Shown: one piece after another, positions 1-7,006 of the stretch | How the letters are laid out: the number at the start of each line of letters is the position of its first letter | Numbering within the stretch: the stretch's first letter is position 1 | Origin: JBELHO01 sp042091375 | GTDB taxonomy: Bacteria; Pseudomonadota; Gammaproteobacteria; Enterobacterales; Alteromonadaceae | DNA: 39,616 nt | Reading direction: 5' to 3' | NCBI GenBank assembly: GCA_042091375.1 | Contig: JBELHO010000029.1 | Span: 1-39,616, forward strand | Position numbers and translations under genes: made by a program | The notes under the pieces: model-generated | Databases searched by the model: none | Told to the model about the DNA's origin: nothing | Seen by the model: the letters and a program-made list of their open reading frames with translations, nothing else

Positions 1-199
1 GATAAAACAGTGGATATAACCAAACCAATTGATCTAGCTAAACCAGCTGATCTAGTTAAGACAGCCGATCGGTTGAAAACAGCCGATGTCACTAAAGCGA
101 TTGATGCGCCTAAAACAGGTGATGCCAGCAAAACAGTCCAGCTAGATAAAACAGTGGATATAACCAAACCAATTGATCTAGCTAAACCAGCTGATCTAG
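1..199 (+). repeat. 55-bp exact direct repeat (1-55 and 145-199)
   Basis: Bases 1-55 recur exactly at 145-199; the copies diverge at the next base (T at 56, C at 200). The 144-base offset equals eight hexapeptide units. This looks like a recent in-frame segmental duplication inside the FliK repeat. The left copy touches the window edge and may be longer. Confidence 0.92.
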
Positions 200-1221
200 C
201 TAAGCCAGTTGAACTAGCTAAGCCAGCCGATGAGATGAAAACAGCTGATGTCACTAAGGCGGTTGATATGGTGAACGCAAGCGATATTAGTCAATCTTTA
301 GACAGCACTAAAACCGCTGCACATTCTCAGATCGTGAACTCAGCTGTGAATGATAATCAGCATTCGACAACATTGACTGCTGGTCATTCAGTCAGTGCAA
401 AACCAACAGTTGCTGATCAGTCATCGTTCGGTCAACCGCAGCATGAGCATCAACAGCAACAATCGAGTAAAGAGCAACTAGATAAACAACAGCCTTTTGT
501 TAAAGACCAACAAGACAGCTCAGCCAATCAAATACAAATGAGTAAAGAGCTTTTAACAACCAGCACTGACAGTAAAAATACCACTCAGATCAGCAATGAT
601 AACGCGGTAGATAAAAGCACTGTAAATGCCATTGATAAAAATAGCGATAACCTCGCCGCGCTAAGGGCCAGTGACGATAGCAGGGCAAGACCGTTATCAG
701 CTGAGCAAGCATTTGTGATAAATCAGTTGATGGCTAAGACCGAAGCCAGTGGCACACTATCTCAACCATTGACTAACGAGGTTAAATTAAATCAAGAGAT
801 CATGGCTGTAAATCGCAAAGACTTTGCACATAGTGTTAAAGAAAAAGTCATGGTGATGATAAATCAAAAAATCAATCAGCTAGAAATTCGTTTAGATCCG
901 GCTGAATTAGGCAGTATGCATGTCAAAGTTAACCTGCAGAACGAGCAAGCTGTGGTAAGTTTTATGGTACAAAATGCCCACGCTAAAGAAGCATTAGAGC
1001 AAAATATTGGAAAATTAAAAGATATGCTAGCAGACAATGGTATTGATGTTGGTGAGTCTAATATTGAACAGCAAGATAATTCAGCTGAGCAAGAAGCCGA
1101 ATTGTCACAACAATCAGCAACCTCAGCGGCTGATGACGCAGTTGCTGAGGGTGAAGAATGGCAGCAAATCTCTGGAGATTTGTACAATATGGAAGCAAAG
1201 GGTGTAGATTACTATGCTTAA
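1..1221 (+). CDS. fliK: Flagellar hook-length control protein FliK, C-terminal part (5' end outside window)
   Basis: FliK is the secreted ruler that measures hook length and makes FlhB switch from hook to filament export. The frame is open from base 1, so the gene begins upstream; a GTG at position 10 is only an internal codon. About 100 visible N-terminal residues are a hexapeptide repeat (D-x-x-K-P/T-x), followed by a low-complexity Gln/Ser/Asp-rich linker. Roughly residues 280-365 of the visible part form the conserved Flg_hook domain, recognisable by IRLDPAELGSMHVKV and the following region, which in the family contacts FlhB. The tail is acidic and Gln-rich. FliL follows 78 bases downstream, the usual order in polar flagellar clusters. 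The identity is secure from domain and neighbours; the total length is unknown. Confidence 0.93.
   Translation, partial: DKTVDITKPIDLAKPADLVKTADRLKTADVTKAIDAPKTGDASKTVQLDKTVDITKPIDLAKPADLAKPVELAKPADEMKTADVTKAVDMVNASDISQSLDSTKTAAHSQIVNSAVNDNQHSTTLTAGHSVSAKPTVADQSSFGQPQHEHQQQQSSKEQLDKQQPFVKDQQDSSANQIQMSKELLTTSTDSKNTTQISNDNAVDKSTVNAIDKNSDNLAALRASDDSRARPLSAEQAFVINQLMAKTEASGTLSQPLTNEVKLNQEIMAVNRKDFAHSVKEKVMVMINQKINQLEIRLDPAELGSMHVKVNLQNEQAVVSFMVQNAHAKEALEQNIGKLKDMLADNGIDVGESNIEQQDNSAEQEAELSQQSATSAADDAVAEGEEWQQISGDLYNMEAKGVDYYA
13..318 (+). repeat. 18-bp coding minisatellite encoding about 17 hexapeptides in FliK
   Basis: From base 13 the reading frame is a run of about 17 six-residue units of the form D-x-x-K-P/T-A/V/I (for example DITKPI, DLAKPA, DVTKAI, DEMKTA). 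The last units (DMVNAS, DISQSL, DSTKTA) are degenerate. The repeat may extend upstream of the window. The period is exactly 18 bases, so gain or loss of units keeps the frame. Confidence 0.9.
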
Positions 1222-1299
1222 TTGCAGAAAATGCTTTTGATTAACGGGTATTCAAGGATATAGTTATTATTATTTGATCCCACAGCATGAGACTTTCTA

Positions 1300-1845
1300 A
1301 TGGCAGCAGATGAAAAACAAAACAAAAATGAATTAGAGCTAGACAGTTCAGGTAACAAGAAAAAAATAATTATTATTGCCGCTGTGGTCATCACCCTAGC
1401 TATTGCTGTGAGTGTTTTTTTATTTATGGGTGACGATAGCGAGGTTAGCTCGGACGAACTGCAATCGACACTAGATCAAACTGAAATGACTGATGGCGAT
1501 GGTGCTGAAGCGATTGATGCACAAGGTTCAGCCTATTATGTGCCCATGCCAAGACCATTTCGCTTTAATGTTCCCGGAGCGAATAGAGATCGCTTTGTTG
1601 AAATACGGGTACAATTACTCACCCGTGGTTCTGATAATGAAGAATCTGCCAAAAAGCATATTCCACTGATTGAAAGCACATTATTAGCGGTGTTTTCCCA
1701 GTCGAATGCTGATAACCTAGTCACCAGTGCAGGAAAGTTATCATTAAAACAAAAATCCTTAGCTGAAGTGCAAAAAATAATGACTGATATTGAAAGGAGA
1801 AAAGTTGTTGAGCAAGTGCTGTTTACTGGCTTTGTTATGCAATAA
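1300..1845 (+). CDS. fliL: Flagellar basal body-associated protein FliL
   Basis: FliL is a single-pass inner-membrane protein that sits around the stator near the basal body and supports motor torque. The 181-residue product has a charged cytoplasmic N-terminus, one strong membrane segment at about residues 23-43, an acidic periplasmic linker, and a C-terminal FliL domain that starts near YVPMPRPFRFN and ends in the typical GFVMQ. The length is normal for the polar-flagellum version. The gene lies between fliK and fliM with short gaps, so it is probably co-transcribed. The ATG at 1300 has only a weak upstream ribosome site. Confidence 0.93.
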   Translation: MAADEKQNKNELELDSSGNKKKIIIIAAVVITLAIAVSVFLFMGDDSEVSSDELQSTLDQTEMTDGDGAEAIDAQGSAYYVPMPRPFRFNVPGANRDRFVEIRVQLLTRGSDNEESAKKHIPLIESTLLAVFSQSNADNLVTSAGKLSLKQKSLAEVQKIMTDIERRKVVEQVLFTGFVMQ

Positions 1846-1889
1846 CACCTTATCATGAAACTATTTGCCAATGAAAAAGAGACAATGCA

Positions 1890-2957
1890 GTGAGTGACTT
1901 ATTATCACAGGATGAAATTGACGCGTTATTACACGGTGTTGATGATGTCGAAGAAGAAGAAATAACAGAGGAGTTTGTTGAAACAGAAGGCACCACTGAT
2001 TATGATTTTTCTTCACAGGATCGCATTGTTCGCGGTCGAATGCCGACTTTGGAAATGGTCAATGAGCGCTTTGCTCGTCATATGCGGATCAGCTTGTTCA
2101 ACATGATGCGTCGCACCGCTGAAGTATCTATAAACGGTATTCAGATGATCAAGTTTGGCGAATACGTGCATACCTTATTTGTTCCTACGAGTTTGAATAT
2201 GGTTAGGTTTAGGCCACTTAAAGGCACTGGCTTGATCACTATGGAAGCGCGTTTGGTATTTATTTTGGTTGATAACTTCTTTGGCGGTGATGGCCGCTAT
2301 CACGCCAAAATTGAGGGGCGGGAGTTTACTCCCACCGAAAGACGCATTATTCAAATGCTGTTAAAAGTTATTTTTGAGGATTACAAAGAAGCATGGTCAC
2401 CGGTGATGGATGTTTCTTTTGAATATTTAGATTCTGAAGTCAACCCATCAATGGCCAATATTGTCAGTCCAACCGAAGTAGTAGTGATCAGCTCATTTCA
2501 CATCGAACTAGATGGCGGTGGCGGTGATTTTCATGTCGCCTTGCCATATTCTATGCTCGAGCCCATTCGCGAATTACTCGATGCTGGTGTGCAAAGTGAC
2601 AAAGAAGATACTGATATGCGTTGGTCTAAAGCATTGCGCGATGAAATTTTAGATGTGCCGGTTGAGTTAACGACTAAGTTTTTAGAGGTAGATCTGCCAT
2701 TGCAAACCATTATGGATTTAAATGCAGGTGATATTATTCCCATTGAAATGCCAGATCACATTACCGTTCTGATTGAACAATTGCCGTCATTCAGAGCGAA
2801 ACTTGGCAAAAGTCGCGATAATGTCGCCCTGAAAATTCAAGAAAGAATAAAACGACCGGAATCAGTGAAATCTGAATTAACTATTTTAACCAAAGGCGGC
2901 AAACGACTAGACAGTGACGCCGAATTACATCTGTTAGAAGATGATTTTGAGTATTAA
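1890..2957 (+). CDS. fliM: Flagellar motor switch protein FliM
   Basis: FliM forms the middle of the C-ring, binds phosphorylated CheY and passes the switching signal to FliG. The product is 355 residues. Its N-terminus carries the CheY-binding peptide (SDLLSQDEIDALLHG), followed by an acidic linker, the CheC-like middle domain (about 50-230) and a C-terminal SpoA domain that packs with FliN. The start is a GTG at 1890, fixed by the conserved peptide that begins immediately after it. fliN follows 19 bases downstream. The N-terminal peptide matters for this window because similar motifs recur in CheA. Confidence 0.97.
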   Translation: MSDLLSQDEIDALLHGVDDVEEEEITEEFVETEGTTDYDFSSQDRIVRGRMPTLEMVNERFARHMRISLFNMMRRTAEVSINGIQMIKFGEYVHTLFVPTSLNMVRFRPLKGTGLITMEARLVFILVDNFFGGDGRYHAKIEGREFTPTERRIIQMLLKVIFEDYKEAWSPVMDVSFEYLDSEVNPSMANIVSPTEVVVISSFHIELDGGGGDFHVALPYSMLEPIRELLDAGVQSDKEDTDMRWSKALRDEILDVPVELTTKFLEVDLPLQTIMDLNAGDIIPIEMPDHITVLIEQLPSFRAKLGKSRDNVALKIQERIKRPESVKSELTILTKGGKRLDSDAELHLLEDDFEY

Positions 2958-2976
2958 ATAAATTGAGGCCAATGGC

Positions 2977-3369
2977 ATGAGTGATGATAATGAAGATTTA
3001 GGTATGTGGGATGAGGCGATGGATGAGCAAGCTTCTGCTGAGGCTCAAGAGGCTGAAACCGTAGCGTTAGACGAACTCGACGAAGAGGCACCTATTTCCG
3101 GCGATGAAAAACGTAAACTCGATGCGATCCTTGACATTCCAGTGACCATTTCTATGGAAGTTGGTCGCAGTCATATTAGTATTCGCAATTTACTGCAGTT
3201 AAATCAAGGTTCAGTGGTTGAACTTGACCGGGTCGCTGGCGAAGCCTTAGATGTGTTAGTCAATGGCACCTTAATTGCCCACGGTGAAGTTGTGGTAGTT
3301 AATGACAAATTTGGCATTCGTTTAACCGACGTTATTAGTCAAGTTGAACGCATTAAAAAACTCAAATAA
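2977..3369 (+). CDS. fliN: Flagellar motor switch protein FliN
   Basis: FliN completes the bottom of the C-ring and helps dock export cargo through FliH. The 130-residue protein has an acidic, Asp/Glu-rich N-terminal tail of about 45 residues (DDNEDLGMWDEAMDEQ) and a C-terminal SpoA domain with the family pattern ILDIPVTISMEVGRSHISIR, LNQGSVVELDRVAGE and FGIRLTDV. The length is typical. It sits directly between fliM and fliO in the expected operon order. Confidence 0.97.
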   Translation: MSDDNEDLGMWDEAMDEQASAEAQEAETVALDELDEEAPISGDEKRKLDAILDIPVTISMEVGRSHISIRNLLQLNQGSVVELDRVAGEALDVLVNGTLIAHGEVVVVNDKFGIRLTDVISQVERIKKLK

Positions 3370-3391
3370 TGACAATTAGGTTAATAAGTTA

Positions 3392-3799
3392 ATGATCCGA
3401 CCTGTTTTTATTCTACTCGGTATGGTTGCGCCAGCTAGTTTCGCGCAACAAGCCAGTGTGGAAGTGGGTAAACATGCCAATGTCAACATTGATGCACTGA
3501 GTATGTTGTTTTCATTGTGTATGGTTTTGCTGTTGATTGTTGGCGCGGCATGGCTGCTGAAAAAGTTTAGTTTGGTGAATAAATCGGTATCGGGTTTAAA
3601 AGTGATCGCCAGTTTGCCTTTGGGTACTAAAGAGCGTTTAGTGGTGGTGGAAATGGGCGAAGAACAACTGCTCTTTTCGATTAGCGCTCAGGGGGTGAGT
3701 TTAGTTAAAACCCTCGACAAACCGCTGCCGATAGCAGATATGTCAAGTAACGAGCTAACTCAGCCGTTTCAGCAATTTTTTAAAAAACCAAATAATTAG
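3392..3799 (+). CDS. fliO: Flagellar biosynthesis protein FliO
   Basis: FliO is a small, fast-evolving membrane protein that acts as an assembly factor for the FliP pore of the export gate. The product of 135 residues begins with a hydrophobic signal-like stretch ending near SFAQQ, then a second membrane segment at about residues 36-56, followed by a cytoplasmic basic domain (KKFSLVNKS, VIASLPLGTKERLVVVEMG) characteristic of FliO. The call rests on this pattern and on its fixed place between fliN and fliP. Confidence 0.9.
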   Translation: MIRPVFILLGMVAPASFAQQASVEVGKHANVNIDALSMLFSLCMVLLLIVGAAWLLKKFSLVNKSVSGLKVIASLPLGTKERLVVVEMGEEQLLFSISAQGVSLVKTLDKPLPIADMSSNELTQPFQQFFKKPNN

Positions 3800-3810
3800 C
3801 AAATATAAAT

Positions 3811-3836
3811 AACTAAGATAATTAACTAAGATAATT
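3811..3836 (+). repeat. Two tandem 13-bp units between fliO and fliP
   Basis: The 13-base unit AACTAAGATAATT is present twice in direct tandem in the AT-rich spacer. No function is evident. Confidence 0.8.
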
Positions 3837-3866
3837 AATATAAGAAAAACCATTAGAGAACTATGT

Positions 3867-4658
3867 ATGTTATCAGCTATTCAGCGTAACCCCCTTTCTG
3901 TCAACTTTACTCTGATTGGCTTAGTGCTGATGTCAATATGCTATGCCAGCACTGGTTATGCTGCAGAAGATTTATCCATGTCAGCACTCACCTTAACCAC
4001 TAATCCTGACGGCTCACAAGAATACTCAGTTACCCTGCAAATACTCATTTTTATGACCGCCCTTGGCTTTATTCCTGCGGCGGTGATCATGATGACTTCT
4101 TTTACCCGCATTGTGGTTATCATGGCAATCTTAAGGCAAGCGTTTGGTTTACAACAAACACCGTCAAACCAAGTCATCATTGGTTTAACTTTGTTTATGA
4201 CCCTATTCATCATGACGCCGGTTTACAACCAAATTGACGAGCGCGCCATTCAGCCGTATTTAGCCGATCAAATGACCTCAGTGGATGCCATTAACAGTGC
4301 TAAAGTACCGTTGAGAACTTTTATGCTAGAGCAAACACGACTAAAAGATTTAGATACTTTAGCGGGTATGGCTGGGATCACCGATGCTAAACAGCCCACA
4401 GATCTACCGATGACAGTGATTATTCCTGCGTTCATTATCAGTGAATTAAAAACCGCTTTTCAAATTGGCTTTATGCTGTTTATACCATTTTTGATCATTG
4501 ACCTAGTCGTTGCCAGTATATTAATGGCTATGGGGATGATGATGCTGTCGCCTATGATTGTCTCTTTGCCCTTTAAATTGATGTTATTTGTGTTAGTTGA
4601 TGGCTGGAATTTAGTCATAGGCACCATAGCAACAAGTTACGGTTTAGGAGCAACGTAA
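3867..4658 (+). CDS. fliP: Flagellar export gate protein FliP
   Basis: FliP forms the core of the FliP5-Q4-R1 pore through which flagellar proteins leave the cytoplasm. The 263-residue product has a cleavable signal peptide (membrane stretch at about 15-30, ending near YAAED) and the conserved family blocks MMTSFTRIVVIMAILRQAFG, PSNQVIIGLTLFMT and DLVVASILMAMGMMMLSP. The stop codon overlaps the fliQ start by one base (TAATG), which suggests translational coupling. The start at 3867 is preferred over an out-of-frame ATG at 3863. Confidence 0.97.
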   Translation: MLSAIQRNPLSVNFTLIGLVLMSICYASTGYAAEDLSMSALTLTTNPDGSQEYSVTLQILIFMTALGFIPAAVIMMTSFTRIVVIMAILRQAFGLQQTPSNQVIIGLTLFMTLFIMTPVYNQIDERAIQPYLADQMTSVDAINSAKVPLRTFMLEQTRLKDLDTLAGMAGITDAKQPTDLPMTVIIPAFIISELKTAFQIGFMLFIPFLIIDLVVASILMAMGMMMLSPMIVSLPFKLMLFVLVDGWNLVIGTIATSYGLGAT

Positions 4659-4927
4659 TGAGCCCTGAGATATTTGTCGATATTTTACGGGATGCACTTT
4701 TTTTAGTTATCTTGTTGGTTAGTGCAGTGATTATTCCCAGTCTGATTGTCGGCTTAATTGTTGCCGTATTTCAGGCCGCCACATCGATAAATGAACAAAC
4801 CTTAAGTTTCTTGCCGCGCTTGATCGTCACCATATTGGCGTTGATTTTAGGTGGTCATTGGTTAGTGCAAAAGTTAATGGACTTCACTATACGACTGATC
4901 GGCAGTATTCCCAGTGTGGTCAGTTAA
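4658..4927 (+). CDS. fliQ: Flagellar export gate protein FliQ
   Basis: FliQ is the small two-helix component of the export gate pore. The product has 89 residues with two hydrophobic segments separated by the conserved FQAATSINEQTLSFLPR loop region. Length and sequence are typical. It starts on the last base of fliP and is followed 66 bases later by fliR. Confidence 0.97.
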   Translation: MSPEIFVDILRDALFLVILLVSAVIIPSLIVGLIVAVFQAATSINEQTLSFLPRLIVTILALILGGHWLVQKLMDFTIRLIGSIPSVVS

Positions 4928-4993
4928 AGAGGCAATAGGCCAACAAAGAGCTGCTATCATGAACCCATTTTTTAGACACACAGATCACTACTA

Positions 4994-5776
4994 ATGGAAT
5001 TTACTGAATCTGTCATTAACCAATTTTTGGCTGATTTTTTACTGCCGCTGGCGCGTATATCGGCACTGGTAATGACTATGATCGGTTTTGGTGCTAAAGC
5101 GATACCTACGCGGATCAAATTATTTCTCTCCTTAACCGTTACTGTGGCTATTATGCCGGCGATACCCGCCTCGGCGGTAGACACTTTGTTTTCTTTGCAA
5201 ACTGCACTGGTTGTGATGGAGCAAACCATCATTGGCATTGCACTTGGTTTTGTTACCATCATGGTGGTTAATACTTTTACTTTGGCGGGGCAAATTGTAG
5301 CGATGCAAACCGGTTTAGGTTTTGCTTCGTTAGTCGATCCCACCAGTGGTATGAATGTCCCTGCCGTTGGACAGTTCTTTTTGATATTGTCCTCTTTATT
5401 GTTCTGGGCGATGGATGGCCATTTGGCTTACTTGCAATTCGTGGCGATGAGTTTTCAAACCTTGCCTATCCCATTGGGCAGTATTGAAGCGGTTAAGTTT
5501 AAAGAAATTGTAGAATGGGGCACATGGATGTTTGCCACAGCGTTGTCGTTATCGATGGCACCATTAACTGCGATGTTATTGATTAATTTTTCTTTTGGGA
5601 TCATGACTCGCGCCGCACCACAACTGAATATATTTGCTATTGGCTTTCCCATTACCATGTGCTCTGGCTTGTTGATCATGTGGTTAACTATGGGCAACTT
5701 TATGACTCACTTTGAAGCGCAGTGGCAACGAGCACTTGATTTTAGTTGTTATCTCATTAATTGTCAGGTGAACTAA
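4994..5776 (+). CDS. fliR: Flagellar export gate protein FliR
   Basis: FliR is the single-copy subunit that closes the export gate pore and contacts FlhB. The 260-residue product has about six hydrophobic segments and typical family stretches: PLARISALVMTMIGFGAKAI near the N-terminus, GLGFASLVDPTSGMNVPAVG in the middle, and the region around RAAPQLNIFAIGFP. The stop codon overlaps the preferred flhB ATG by one base (TAATG). Confidence 0.96.
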   Translation: MEFTESVINQFLADFLLPLARISALVMTMIGFGAKAIPTRIKLFLSLTVTVAIMPAIPASAVDTLFSLQTALVVMEQTIIGIALGFVTIMVVNTFTLAGQIVAMQTGLGFASLVDPTSGMNVPAVGQFFLILSSLLFWAMDGHLAYLQFVAMSFQTLPIPLGSIEAVKFKEIVEWGTWMFATALSLSMAPLTAMLLINFSFGIMTRAAPQLNIFAIGFPITMCSGLLIMWLTMGNFMTHFEAQWQRALDFSCYLINCQVN

Positions 5777-6906
5777 TGGCCGAGTCTGATAGTGGTGAAA
5801 AAACCGAAGAGCCAACCGCAAAAAAACTTTCCGAGGCACGCAAGAAAGGGCAAATAGCGCGATCTAAAGATCTGGGCACCCTGTTTGTTTTAGGAGGGAG
5901 TGCTATTGCCATGATGTTAGTTGGCAGTACCTTGGTGGATCGATTATCGGTGATGATGATCAGGTTATTTACCTTAACACGCCGTGAAACCCAAGACGTC
6001 AATGCACTTTTTGGCGTAGTCAGTGATGGTATTAACGGTATGATAGCGCCATTGATGTGGATATTTGTCCTGATCATAGTTGCTGCGTTTGTGGGCAATA
6101 CGGTATTAGGTGGAATGAGCTGGTCATGGCAAGCTATGGCGCCAAAAGCCAGTAAACTTTCCCCCATTGCTGGCTTTAAACGCATGTTTGGTGTAAAAGC
6201 CTATGTCGAACTGGTCAAATCGTTAATGAAGTTTTTTGTGGTTTGCACTGTGGCTTTTTTGTTGTTGAGTAGTTTGTTTGATCAGATTTTATCGTTGAGT
6301 ATTGAGGCCATTCCGTTTAATTTTTCCCATGCCGTTAATTTATTGTTGTGGATGTTTTTTGCTTTAGCTATGTCACTGATTTTAATTGTTATTGTCGATG
6401 CGCCCTATCAAAAGTGGGATCACAATAAACAATTGAAAATGACCAAGCAAGAAGTCAAAGACGAAATGAAAAATACCGAAGGTAGTCCAGAAATTAAGAG
6501 TCGCATTCGCCGTACACAATACGAAATGTCACAACGTCGACAAATGGCTGACGTACCCAATTCCGATGTGGTGATCACTAATCCTAGCCATTTTTCAGTG
6601 GCCCTAAAATACGATGTAGATGCCGGTGGTGCCCCAGTTTTAGTTGCCAAGGGTATTGACGAAATGGCTATTCATATTCGCACTATTGCCAAAGAGCATC
6701 AGGTTGACATTATTGCTTCTCCCGCCTTAGCTCGCTCACTTTATTACACTGCTGAAGTAGGTGAAGACATTCCCGAAGAGTTGTTTGCTGCTGTTGCTCA
6801 AGTGTTAGCTTTCGTGTTTCAACTGGCAGAGCACAAAAAAGGCAAAGCGAAACGGCCTATCCCCTTAGCGAAAAACTTACCTATCCCTGACGAGTTTAAA
6901 TATTAA
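5776..6906 (+). CDS. flhB: Flagellar export switch protein FlhB
   Basis: FlhB controls the change from hook to filament substrates after FliK signals the end of hook growth. I place the start at the ATG at 5776, overlapping the fliR stop, giving 376 residues beginning AESDSGEKTEEPTAKKL, the family N-terminus; a TTG at 5761 would add five residues with no support. Four membrane segments occupy about residues 30-210, then a basic linker and the autocleaving cytoplasmic domain. The cleavage motif reads NPSH at residues 269-272, where Salmonella and E. coli have NPTH at the same numbering. The Asn, Pro and His are retained, so cleavage after Asn should still occur. Confidence 0.97.
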   Translation: MAESDSGEKTEEPTAKKLSEARKKGQIARSKDLGTLFVLGGSAIAMMLVGSTLVDRLSVMMIRLFTLTRRETQDVNALFGVVSDGINGMIAPLMWIFVLIIVAAFVGNTVLGGMSWSWQAMAPKASKLSPIAGFKRMFGVKAYVELVKSLMKFFVVCTVAFLLLSSLFDQILSLSIEAIPFNFSHAVNLLLWMFFALAMSLILIVIVDAPYQKWDHNKQLKMTKQEVKDEMKNTEGSPEIKSRIRRTQYEMSQRRQMADVPNSDVVITNPSHFSVALKYDVDAGGAPVLVAKGIDEMAIHIRTIAKEHQVDIIASPALARSLYYTAEVGEDIPEELFAAVAQVLAFVFQLAEHKKGKAKRPIPLAKNLPIPDEFKY

Positions 6907-6950
6907 CCATGGCTGATTTATTGTTATTTATCTGATGATAAAACTGATAA

Positions 6951-6967
6951 CTGGTCTGGTTATTGCT
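6951..6967 (+). promoter_or_regulatory. Predicted sigma-54 (RpoN) promoter upstream of flhA
   Basis: CTGGTCTGGTTATTGCT shows the -24 GG and -12 GC exactly ten bases apart. It matches the consensus YTGGCACGRNNNTTGCW at all defined positions except the CAC of the -24 element. Transcription would begin around 6978, about 30 bases before the flhA ATG. In Vibrio and Pseudomonas the flhA operon is driven by RpoN with FlrA/FleQ, so location and sequence agree. No activator site was identified. Confidence 0.65.
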
Positions 6968-7006
6968 TTTTGCTGGTATGTGTCAAAAAACTACTGTTTA
7001 TAATCC

